NCBI GenBank assembly: GCA_001953115.1
Contig: LSSL01002172.1
Coordinates: 1-19,644 of the forward strand
DNA from: Smittium mucronatum
Lineage: Eukaryota; Kickxellomycota; Harpellomycetes; Harpellales; Legeriomycetaceae
DNA: 19,644 nt
Reading direction: 5' to 3'
Positions 1 to 8,150 of this stretch are shown in pieces. Positions within the stretch are counted from its first letter, which is position 1; each line of letters starts with the position of its first letter. The position numbers and the translations under genes were made by a program. Below the pieces are notes generated by a model. It saw only the letters and a program-made list of their open reading frames with translations. It ran no database searches and was not told where the DNA came from.

Positions 1-422
1 TTTCCATTGAAACTTTTGCATATTCTTTATTTCGATTAAAATTTAAGATCGAAATAATATTGGCTAATAAAATTCGGCCATTTTATTTAATCATTAAAAC
101 ATAAATTTAACGCTTACTTCTTATTTAAAGTGCCCGAATTTATATTAAAATCTCACTCAAGTGTATTGTTTGAGTCTGAATTACACACATATTTCCAAAG
201 ACATATATAAAATCTTTTATAATTTTAAACTGATATACATTCAATAATATCTTACAATTTTAAACTCCATGATTTAAAATTAATTTTATATTTTCCTTTT
301 TCAAATATTACTAGCTATTGCATTAAACAGGGACGAAGTGGGATTCAAATATATTATTTGCCATGGCACCAAATTTGTATTAGATGTGTAGCATCGTCAC
401 CCTAATGATTGGTTAAATTTTT
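1..422. repeat. left copy of a 422-bp terminal direct repeat
   Basis: The first 422 bases recur in the same orientation at 19223-19644. The only difference I find is T at 324 against C at 19546. Both copies run to the edges of the window, so the true ends of the repeat are not visible. The repeat has no ORF. Such ends fit an overlap of a circular assembly, a 19.2-kb tandem period, or LTR-like ends. I see no reverse-transcriptase gene placed as an LTR element would need, and the ends lack a clear TG...CA pair. Confidence 0.95.
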
Positions 423-900
423 AATTTTTCCCAGTGATGTGAAATTATAGTCGTCATTATTTTCCATCTCTTTCAAAGTCCTAATACAAAATAAACCACT
501 ATCTACGCAATTCTTTATTTTTTATTTGGTGGTTAATATATTTATCCAATAAAAGACACTTCCGAAGGCGGATTGTATTATTTACTGAAAGAATGATGAA
601 AATTTTGTACCACCGGCACGGAAATGGTTATAGGCTAAACTCATTTATTGATTTATTTTCAATCGATTTATTATGTGTATTTTTGATATTTGTGTTGTCT
701 TTTCATGTTGGACGTGCAAAAATTTTAAATACTTTGAGCTCAGTATAAACTAAAAATAGTTAAATATACATATTTATATCTGACTCTGTTTCAATTGGCA
801 ATTTGTTCTATAATTCAAAAAAATGGTGATAATATTTAGCAAATGGCAGAACTAAATTAGGTTTTTACAGGTGTTATTGTTTTTGATTTTTTAATTAATC
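423..900. other. AT-rich non-coding stretch
   Basis: No ORF of useful length on either strand and no RNA gene recognised. A slightly GC-richer patch at about 560-640 contains short CCG/CGG words but gives no open frame and no complete tRNA fold. Confidence 0.6.
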
Positions 901-984
901 TGTATTTAGTAATTTTTAATTTGTAATCTTTAATATTTAATATGTGATCTGTAATATATATTCTGTAATCTTCAATCGTAACAA
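901..984. repeat. imperfect 21-bp tandem repeat, four units
   Basis: Four consecutive units of exactly 21 bp start at 901, 922, 943 and 964, each opening with TGT followed by an A/T-rich word. The last three share the core TGTRATCTKYAAT. The units are diverged, so this is an old minisatellite. No function can be read from it. Confidence 0.6.
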
Positions 985-1780
985 ATATCCTAAATAAGAT
1001 TTTATCTACTCATACCCATAGCAATCCAATCAACGTTACAGTAATACTAAGCGCTATGTTGAATCGGTTGATATAGCATTTTTTACTATTTTTTTTTCTA
1101 TACTACAATTTGTTTGTTAGGAGTAACTCTGCTGATTGTATTCACCATAAAAATTCACGTTTTCAAAAAATCAGTATATTTCCTGCTATTAGATAAGCTT
1201 GATCATTTTGACATCATTTTTTGGATATATAATAAAGATTCATATCTCCAACAGTTATAAACACTCTTCAAAATTATATCAAAGATGAACTTATTTGTTA
1301 CTTGGAATATATCACAAATTATAATTCACCAGTTTTCCCCGTATAGTAATTTATTCTCAACTCAAAGATAGCAGCTACCATCATTTTATTCATATTTATG
1401 TAGATCTCATTCATGATTGTATTTGAATTTACACTTTTCGTTCAAAATATTGAAAATAATCAAATCATCTTCTCCAATAGAACTTTGATTAAAACATCAT
1501 CTTTGTGAATATAGTTCAACAATCATCGTTGAATATTCATATGTATTACATAGCATGTAATTTCCTTAAGCTCAAAAATTATATTTATTCTAACTAATTT
1601 AAATAACATTCTATTCTTTAGAAATTTTAAGAAGAGATGGTTAAATTAAGAATATCAAAACTTTGTGCATTCTAAAATACTAAAATGTGAACACATATAA
1701 ACCCTTACTGTTCTCAGTAAATGGATTAAATATTGAAAAATTCGATTTCAATAGACAACTAACTTAAAATAACTTATATC
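985..1780. other. AT-rich non-coding stretch upstream of the GH16 gene
   Basis: No gene, RNA or transposon remnant recognised. The 5' region of the downstream secreted-protein gene must lie at its right end. Confidence 0.55.
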
Positions 1781-1781
1781 T

Positions 1782-1787
1782 TATAAA
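1782..1787 (+). promoter_or_regulatory. TATA-like box of the GH16 gene
   Basis: TATAAA lies 33 bases before the ATG at 1821, in the sequence TTATAAACGG. If used, it implies a very short 5' leader, as is common in compact fungal and microsporidian genes. In sequence this AT-rich the hexamer is weak evidence by itself; its position is the main support. Confidence 0.35.
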
Positions 1788-1820
1788 CGGCCATAATCTT
1801 CTACTGAGTATAAGGCGGAA

Positions 1821-3791
1821 ATGTTGAAAAAAATATTTTCATTCGTATTTCTTGCATTTTCAGTGTATTCTGAAGATCCAAAATGCGATAAAATTACTTT
1901 GCTGGACGACTTTTCGGTAACATCCGCCTTCCCGATTGGCGTATACGACATTGACAATCCTATCATTCTCCCATGTCCCAATGCTAATTTTGAACTTTCA
2001 TTTACTGTTCAGTCCAATTCGGCTCTTTACATAGCATTTGCTAATTCAAGAGGTTTTGGATTCCTTAACACTATCATTGAGGCATTCATAGATGAAAATA
2101 AAAACGATTATAACATCAAGAAATATATTTACTCGAGTATTAAAACCGACCCTCTCCACATAACATTATCTCCTGTATTTAGAAACTACATTGTGAAATA
2201 TTTTGGTGGAATTATAACCATTTTTGTTGAAAACAAAGAAGTCGTATCTTTACCTAGTAGTGGATATAATATTAATCGACTATATCTAGCTCCTTACGTT
2301 AACAGAGCTAACTTTTCAAAAATTTATCTGAACTGTAAAGGGTTTGCCAAATGCCCATCTCTATCCACCTCAGAAAATGAGCCTTCTGAACACAAATCCT
2401 CTGAACTTGAATCTTCTGAATACATTTCCTCCGAAGTTGAATCCTCTGAGTATTATTCTTCCAAACTTGATTCCTCTGTTAATATATCCTCTGCACAAGA
2501 ATATTCTGAACTCGATTCCTATAAAAATATGTCCTCTGAACTTGAATCTTCTGACCTTGAATCCTTTGAACAGGGATCTTCTGAACTAGGATCTTCGGAA
2601 CTCGATTCATCCAAAAATGAACCTTCTGAAGATGAGTCTTATGAAGATGAATTTTCTGGATATAAATCAGCTGAAAATGAATCCTCCGAAAACGAATCTT
2701 CTGATCATGAATCCACCAAAAATGAGTCCTCTGAAAATAAATCTTCCGAACCCAATTCATACAAAAATGAACCTTCTGAGGATGAGACCTCTAACTATGA
2801 ATCTTTTGATCAAGAATCCTCGGAAAATGAATCTTCTCATCATGAATTCTCTGAAAATGAACCTTCTGAAATTGAGTCCACTGAAGATGAGCCCTCTAAA
2901 AAAGAATATTTTGAGTACAAATCCTCTGAACTTGAATCTTCTGAATACAAGTCTTCCAAAGATGAGTATTCTGAGTTTGATTCTTCACTACTCAATTCTT
3001 CTGAACATGAATCATCTCAATATGAATCTTTTGAAAATGGGTCCTCTAAAAGCTATTCTTCCGAAAACGTATCCTCTGAATATGAATATTCTGAAAACGA
3101 GTCCTCTGAACATGAATTTTCAGAACATAGATCATCACTAACGCTAAGATCAACTTCAACGACATCATTAATACAAACTCCTACGCCTACCCCACGAGTA
3201 TATCTCTATGATTTCGAAAATGGATCGGGTATCCGTGACTTAATAATTGAATATTGCCCAAAAAATGCTGTGATTTCCAACGGAGCCCTTGAAATGAGAG
3301 TTGATTCGAGTTGTAGTACAGACTTGATATATAATCGCCGAATAACAACAGGAAAATATGAAACAAAACTCAAGATTGCAAAAGGGCCTGGTGTCGTAAC
3401 GGCCATCGATTATTACGGATTAAGCAAAGACGAAATTAATCTTGAGCTCCCCGGAAGCTCTTCATCGAGTATCACTACAATGTATTTCGCAAAAGGGGTC
3501 CAAATCGACAAATCACCAACAGTAATCACTGCTGATGTTGATCTTTCTCTCGACTACCATATATATTCCGTTGAGATTCTTACCGATGCGATCAATTGGT
3601 ATCTCGATGGAAAAATAATTCGTACTTTGAAAAAGACTAATCCCAATACTTTCCCATCCCTAGCTGGGGACAAAGTGATTTTTGGAGTATGGTCATACTC
3701 AAGATTCGGTCTCAATATCGGAAAACCTAACTACTCGTCCGGGCCTAAAGTAGCGTATATGAAATGGATCAAGTTCACTCACTATACATAA
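1821..3791 (+). CDS. secreted modular protein: N-terminal domain, E/S pentapeptide stalk, C-terminal GH16 (Crh-like) domain
   Basis: This is a predicted secreted cell-wall or spore-surface protein of 656 residues. Residues 1-17 form a signal peptide (hydrophobic core FSFVFLAF, likely cleavage after VYS). Residues 18-178 form an unrecognised domain with cysteines at 22, 52, 172 and 178. Residues 185-439 are 51 pentapeptide repeats, followed by a Thr/Pro linker (440-459). Residues 460-656 resemble glycoside hydrolase family 16: GKYETKLKIAKGPGVV (511-526), the catalytic strand DEINLE (537-542), then WYLDGK (593-598). C479 and C498 may pair. The catalytic consensus is ExDx(x)E; here E538 and E542 are present but the middle Asp is N540, so hydrolysis or transglycosylation may be weak or lost. 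No C-terminal GPI-type hydrophobic tail is seen. The ATG chosen is the first, directly before the signal peptide and just after the TATA-like box. No neighbour gene suggests an operon. The GH16 call is firm at fold level; activity and substrate are inference. Confidence 0.85.
   Translation: MLKKIFSFVFLAFSVYSEDPKCDKITLLDDFSVTSAFPIGVYDIDNPIILPCPNANFELSFTVQSNSALYIAFANSRGFGFLNTIIEAFIDENKNDYNIKKYIYSSIKTDPLHITLSPVFRNYIVKYFGGIITIFVENKEVVSLPSSGYNINRLYLAPYVNRANFSKIYLNCKGFAKCPSLSTSENEPSEHKSSELESSEYISSEVESSEYYSSKLDSSVNISSAQEYSELDSYKNMSSELESSDLESFEQGSSELGSSELDSSKNEPSEDESYEDEFSGYKSAENESSENESSDHESTKNESSENKSSEPNSYKNEPSEDETSNYESFDQESSENESSHHEFSENEPSEIESTEDEPSKKEYFEYKSSELESSEYKSSKDEYSEFDSSLLNSSEHESSQYESFENGSSKSYSSENVSSEYEYSENESSEHEFSEHRSSLTLRSTSTTSLIQTPTPTPRVYLYDFENGSGIRDLIIEYCPKNAVISNGALEMRVDSSCSTDLIYNRRITTGKYETKLKIAKGPGVVTAIDYYGLSKDEINLELPGSSSSSITTMYFAKGVQIDKSPTVITADVDLSLDYHIYSVEILTDAINWYLDGKIIRTLKKTNPNTFPSLAGDKVIFGVWSYSRFGLNIGKPNYSSGPKVAYMKWIKFTHYT
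2373..3137 (+). repeat. 15-bp coding repeat, 51 units, encoding E-x-x-S-S type pentapeptides
   Basis: The reading frame divides without remainder into 51 pentads (residues 185-439), consensus E-x-E-S-S. Position 1 is Glu in 33 of 51 units, positions 4-5 are mostly Ser, and positions 2-3 vary widely (N, H, L, Y, D, V). Eleven N-glycosylation sequons (N-x-S, x not Pro) occur. The chain would be acidic, flexible and probably glycosylated, a stalk between the two folded domains. There is not one insertion or deletion across 765 bp. Confidence 0.95.
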
Positions 3792-4197
3792 ACTATAATT
3801 TTTATTTTCGCATGAACTAATTTTTTATTTTAAAAAGATATTATTTTTAATTGGATATACTGTGGTTTTTTATTTTTAAAAGCTTTAATAGTCTATAATA
3901 ATTAAAGTTTTTTTAGGGGATATGTGTTTATTTAAGTTTTTCTAATTAAGTACGTAAAAATTTAATTAATTTGAAACAAAATATTCATTTAAATTTCGAT
4001 TTAATTCATTTATATTGCTTGAAGTAAATTCAAAATAAAACCCCCAATACTTCTTGGCTCACCTTCTCTCTGATCATAATTTTCGTTTTAAATTGTACAA
4101 TAAAACACATTCTCTTCTATAGACTTTTATTTTTTTTAGTGTTCAATAGAGTTGTGAGAAATCGAATCCACAAATTCTTAAATTTGTACAGATAAAT
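3792..4197. other. AT-rich spacer 3' of the GH16 gene
   Basis: It follows the TAA stop at 3789-3791 and should contain the transcript end. I see no canonical AATAAA within the first 200 bases and no gene. The last 50 bases or so may already be diverged LINE sequence, because they can be loosely aligned with the segment just before 5958. Confidence 0.5.
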
Positions 4198-4394
4198 GCA
4201 CTACTCTAGTACGAGAATATCACGAGTGGCCAACTTTAAAAACTTGGATTGCATACTTCATAAAGTCGACGGTTAAGGCCAGAATACCACCTGGGTAACT
4301 GGTAGCCTTAGATGGATGAAAAAATTGGTGTCAAGACTTAGGCCGACAGGTCATTTCGCCTACCGGACCAAATTATTACAAGCCAAGGATAAAA
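4198..4394 (+). mobile_element. left piece of an older LINE copy (post-RT region)
   Basis: This aligns with 5958-6104 of the longer copy: GCACTACT at the start, then translated KxWI...IKS..KAR and, after one frame change near 4285, WVTGS followed by WMKKLVSRLRPTGHFAYRTK. The stretch after WMKK is missing or unrecognisable in the longer copy, so this piece keeps coding sequence the other has lost. It has several stops and is not functional. It ends near an AAGG word at about 4387, the same word that begins the piece at 6821. I infer that both belong to one element split by a later insertion. Confidence 0.7.
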
Positions 4395-4446
4395 AATAAA
4401 GACCAATAAAAATAAAGAAATCCATTTTAATATGCTCTTTTTCTAA

Positions 4447-6096
4447 ATGCAATTAATCGATAATTTTTACGTGGTCAAAAATTGGCCAAAACGCCTTGGA
4501 GGTAAATTGGAAATAGGCCTCCAGTCACGTCACCAAAAAAATTTGTGTTTCAAAGCCAAGAGGTGGATTTGTAATAATCATTTTGGTGAATTGGCCAATG
4601 ATTCTACTGGGAATAGCCGCAGTGCCACTAAGTGGGAATCACTGCTAATTACCGACTGCGACTACTTTCCAGAGTGCGACACTAACATCAAATGGTCTGA
4701 TATTACCATGGCATTAAGTGATGCCCTTAATAACAAGGCTCCCGGCCCTGATGGAATACCCAGTGAGTTATGGAAACTGGAGGTTTCTGAAAAAATTCCA
4801 GAGTCAAAAATGGCAAAAATTATTTTCAAAATTATCAATGTTATGTACGATTCTGATAAAATCCCAACTAATATGGACATTAATATAGTAGTGCCAGTAC
4901 CTAAAATGGGAGATATGAAAGATCCCGATGATTATCAGGGAATTCTGCTGATTACAACCCTTTCGAAGCTATCATCTAAAATAATAGCTACCAAATTGGC
5001 TCAAATCGATAAAAAATACGAAATATTAGTCAAGGAACAAGCCGGATTTCGAAATTTCGAGGAGTGCGCCGCTCAAGCGACTACCATATACGAAATTTCT
5101 TGGCGAAGAAAAATTAAAAATAAAAAAACCTTCATAAACTATATCGACTATAGCAAAGCCTACTACCGAGTTCTTCATACCGCGCTGCTGTACAAACTAA
5201 AGGCCATTGGGATTGGTGGGAAGTTACTCAACTCTATCTGGGGCCTTTACAGGACACCTAAAATAGCTGTTAGAATTGGGGATGATGTCACCAAGCTCAT
5301 TGACTACCTGTGTGGACTGATACAAGGCTGCCCAGCATCGCCAATACTATCCAATTTTTAAATTAACGATCTTTTCTAGGGCATTCAAGGTGTATATGTC
5401 CCTGGAATCACCTCTAGGATACCTGGGCTGCTCTTTGCCGATGATGCCGATCTATTGGCCGAATCAGAGGTCGATATGCATATTGCATTAAATGAAATTA
5501 CTGATTGGTCTAACACATGTGAAATTACAGTGAATGCATCCAAGTGCGGTTTAATGAATGACGCCGGTCCCCAATCGTCCGATCTGATATTAAAAACCCA
5601 AAATATCCCAAAAACCGATCAGTACACATATTTGGGCTATATTATTAACTATAAATGGGACGTGTCTGGGACCATCAAAAAAAACAAATTAAAGGCCAGA
5701 TAGGCTTTTTACGCTGCATATAGCTTCTTGAAACGTAGCTACGTACCTTTTAGCCCAAAAATAAAATTTATAAATTCATTTCTAAAGCCTATTGGCTGTT
5801 ACGGAGGCGAGACATTTTGCATGGGCAAAGCCAGAGTCAAGCCGTTTCAGGCTGAAATTAACAAAGCCATCCGACTGGTTGCCAATGCGGGTAAGTCTGC
5901 ATCCATGGAACGGGTCCGAGCCGAGCTGGGGATAAAATCTGTCTTATTAAAAACCAGCACTACTAGAGAGTGAGCATATCACAGATGGACAAGCTTAAAA
6001 AATTGGATAGTCTGCCTCATTAAATCGCTCATCAAGGCCAGAATGGCCATCTGGGTGACCGGCAGTGCAATATGGATAAAAAAAATTTGTATATAA
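4447..6096 (+). pseudogene. LINE reverse transcriptase, interrupted by in-frame stops
   Basis: One reading frame runs from 4447 through 6096, broken by TAA at 5359, TAG at 5377, TAG at 5701 and TGA at 5971. RT motifs occur in order: APGPDGIPSELWK (from 4738), VVPVPK (near 4890), EQAGFR (5035), YIDYSKAY (5140) with catalytic Asp at 5146, QGCPASPIL (from 5323) and LLFADDADLL with the Asp pair at 5440-5445. The usual second Asp of DxxKAYD is Tyr. The first stop falls where LINE RTs normally have Tyr (FxxYINDIF-like block), a one-base change. The product would be RNA-directed DNA polymerase for target-primed reverse transcription, but the FADD half is cut off by two stops. A TAA directly precedes the first Met, and no endonuclease frame lies upstream. 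It is a recent pseudogene; stop-codon reassignment is less likely because the GH16 gene ends normally in TAA. Confidence 0.9.
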
Positions 6097-6149
6097 AATT
6101 CAAAAGGTAAAACAAACATCACTATAGACGACAGGAAAAATAAAAATAA

Positions 6150-6774
6150 CCGGTCAAAATCTACCAGTGGAAGGTGGATCGAAAAATCCGCGGAAAAGGA
6201 AACTGGAAGAATGTTCAGCTGCTGTACCCTGAACTGAAACTTGGCCTCCATAACATCGAGAAAATGCGAATGGAGACCTTCCGGACCGTCCAGCGACTAT
6301 CAAATATGAAATTTTTAGTTGAAAAAATTTAAAAAAATTTTCCCTTCTGCAAAATATATGTGCCTGAAACTGTCGACCACATCTTATCGAATTGTTCTCG
6401 ATGGGACATACAGCGAAATGAGACGATCGGCCAGCTCATACCTGCACCGATACGCTCAGACAAAAAAATCAACTTTTGAACTTCAATGGATCTCGGTTGG
6501 GGATAGTTGGAAAACTCCTTGGGTGGGGGGGTCTAAACATACTTTAAGTCAGCTACAAGCTGACACCGCCCATCATAGATTTGTTCTGGAAGCAGCCAAA
6601 TTTCTGATTGGCATCCGCGTGCCACGAACACTTAAGCTCCAGAGTTTAATTGATTCAACAGTTTCCTTTAACCGATGCCCTCGAGGTATGGAGCTTCTAG
6701 AGCGGCAGAGGGGAGTAGGGTGGAAATTTTTTGAAATTTTTACACTTTTAATTTTTTTAAATTGGCTTTTATAA
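6150..6774 (+). pseudogene. C-terminal part of the LINE protein with damaged zinc knuckle, frameshifted
   Basis: Two frames carry the coding signal. The first (6150-6479) reads VKIYQWKVDRKIRGKGNW, then MRMETFRTVQRLSNMKFLVE, then FPFC...VDHILSNCSRWD, with one TAA at 6330 and a TGA at 6477. The expected CxxC-x(n)-HxxxxC knuckle has its first Cys replaced by Phe (codon 6339); C6348, H6378 and C6393 remain. After a frameshift near 6460 the coding signal continues in the RT frame: QADTAHHRFVLEAAKFLIG and RVPRTLKLQSL, ending near 6725 in LLERQRGVG. The block is recognisable in the copies at 7264 and 16560. Such a knuckle usually aids nucleic-acid binding in LINE proteins; here it is broken. Confidence 0.75.
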
Positions 6775-6820
6775 CTTTTTATTGACTTTAAAATTTCCTG
6801 CAAACCCTCCCCCCCAAAAA

Positions 6821-7540
6821 AAGGTGAAACTAGATTCATTATAGTCGACAGTAAAAATAAAAATAGTCTGTATAAAAATCTACCAATGAACGATGGACCG
6901 AAAAATCAGCGGGAAAGTAAACTAGATGAATGTCCAGCTGATGTAACCTGACATGAAACTTGGCCATCAGAAAATCGGTAAAATGTGAATGGGGACCTTC
7001 CGAGCAGTCCAGAGATTATCTTATATGAAATTTTTAGATATAAAATATAAGAAAAACTGACCCCTCTGCAAAATATATTCACCTGAAATTGACAATCACA
7101 TATTATTAAATTACTCTCGATGGTATTGACAGCAAAATAAGACAGCTAGCCAGTTCATATCTGCGCCAATTTGCTCAGAAATCAAGAATCAACTTTAGAA
7201 TTTTAAAGAATCCCAGTTGGGAATATTTGTAAAAATACTTGAAAGGAGGGTTATAAACTCAATTTGATTAGGCTAAAAGCTGACGCAGCCGATCATAAAT
7301 TTGTGCTGGAAACAGCCAAATTTTTTATTGGAAATCGCGCGCCCAGGACACTTAAGTTTCAGAGCTTAAGTGAAACACCAGTCTCCGTGAACCAACTCCC
7401 TAGAAAAATAGAGCTATGGAGATGCAGAATGGGTTTTGGTGAAAATTAATTAAAAAAATGTTACTTTTTTTTTATTTTTTAAATTAGTTTTTAAAAATTA
7501 TTAATGAATTTAAAATATATTTCCCTTAAAAAAAAGTCCA
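6821..7540 (+). mobile_element. right piece of the older LINE copy (C-terminus and 3' UTR)
   Basis: It aligns from its first bases with 6104-6820. The shared order is a TAGTCGACAG word, the spacer, the region equivalent to the knuckle (near 7060-7110), then the C-terminal block. That block survives as a 61-codon open stretch at 7264-7449 containing KADAADHKFVLETAKFFIGN and RAPRTLKFQSL. The 3' UTR also matches, including AATTTAAAATATATTTCCC before an A run. It is more decayed than the copy before it. With the piece at 4198-4394 it covers one continuous part of the element, so I read it as the other side of a nested insertion. It is not a gene. Confidence 0.8.
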
Positions 7541-8009
7541 GTTAAATACTGGTAAAATATTTAATAATTTAAATAAATTTTAATATTCTAATCTTAAATA
7601 TCTCATGTGTTGTAAAAACCTAAATCATTTTTCTATTATCCAATAATTTCCCAACTTCTATCATTAAATTTATTTTTCATATTTTTGAATATTGAGATGA
7701 AACATATTGTTTTTTGACAGGATATATAAATAGGATTTTTAATTATGTCACAAATTACCCACCTAGTTAGAATATTTCTTCTTTTTTCGCTCTTTTAATC
7801 TTTTTTTCATTAGAAAAAAAATTACAAATTCACTAGACTAAACATAAAAAAGTTCAAATGTAACTTTATTATGCAAAAAAAAAACAAAAAATAGTAAAAA
7901 TTTAGGCACGTAGAAATATTAATACCATAAAATATATTACATCATGTAACAGCGGAAAGAATAGGGATATATTTTATTAAAATCTACATAATGCACAATT
8001 TCCCTTCCA
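7541..8009. other. AT-rich spacer between LINE remnants
   Basis: No open frame or RNA recognised. Several A and T homopolymer runs (for example near 7880) suggest old retrotransposon tails, but nothing aligns clearly. Confidence 0.5.
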
Positions 8010-8150
8010 AGAACTTTATCCTATTCCCAGAGACACGGACCCGCTAGAGCGACAGATGGAAATGGGATTATTTTACTACATATTTTATCCTTTTGCTGTA
8101 TTTTTTTCAACAATTTTGTTTATTAATTAAATATTTAAATAAATTTTCAT
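8010..8150 (+). mobile_element. short 3' scrap of another LINE copy
   Basis: The word CTAGAGCGACAGATGG (8045-8060) matches CTAGAGCGGCAGAGGG at the C-terminal end of the longer copy. Flanking bases align without gaps over about 50 nt. The following T-rich stretch, with TATTAATTAAATATTTAAAT, resembles the shared 3' UTR. Only the last residues and the UTR of an element are left. Confidence 0.5.

Larger units (their letters stand above)
4395..6820 (+). mobile_element. 5'-truncated non-LTR retrotransposon (LINE), longest and least decayed copy
   Basis: The element carries an RT domain (4738-5700), a post-RT region, a zinc-knuckle-like stretch (6339-6395), a conserved C-terminal block (6550-6725) and a 3' UTR ending in CCCCCCC followed by seven A bases at about 6809-6822. 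No endonuclease domain is visible, so the 5' part is missing. The 3' UTR is shared with the pieces ending near 7540 and 16815, which defines the element's 3' end. LTRs are absent, and the RT motifs (EQAGFR, FADD) plus a Cys/His knuckle after RT place it among LINEs; I cannot fix the clade. The 5' boundary is approximate. Confidence 0.85.

Noticed and set aside
320..405. Minus-strand tRNA-like end in the terminal repeat (TTTGAATCCCAC followed by TTCGTCCC)
   Set aside because: The 3' half resembles a tRNA T-loop and acceptor, but the 5' T-stem does not pair and no D-arm or anticodon arm fits. At most a tRNA-derived relic.
1781..1981. Minus-strand 66-residue ORF over the start of the GH16 gene
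   Set aside because: It is antisense to an intact signal-peptide gene, has no independent support, and would cover that gene's promoter.
2344..3141. Other-frame ORFs of 81, 174 and 93 residues across the pentad repeat
   Set aside because: They are shadows created by the 15-bp coding repeat and have monotonous Asn/Leu/Pro or His/Gln/Ile composition. The GH16 frame explains the sequence.
3206..3406. Minus-strand 66-residue ORF inside the GH16 domain
   Set aside because: Antisense shadow of a well-supported coding domain.
4145..4225. Minus-strand tRNA or SINE-like head with GGATTCGAT
   Set aside because: The T-stem pairs poorly, and the right half aligns with LINE coding sequence at 5958 onward, which is the simpler explanation.
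4662..4880. Minus-strand 72-residue ORF inside the RT region
   Set aside because: Antisense to recognisable RT motifs.
4447..5973. Stop-codon reassignment or readthrough to explain the open RT frame
   Set aside because: All three stop codons occur within the frame, the GH16 gene ends in TAA, and other parts of the same element have frameshifts. Ordinary decay is enough.
5979..6839. Minus-strand ORFs of 90 and 88 residues in the LINE 3' half
   Set aside because: The plus strand carries conserved LINE coding sequence here, shared among copies; the antisense frames are not kept in the other copies.
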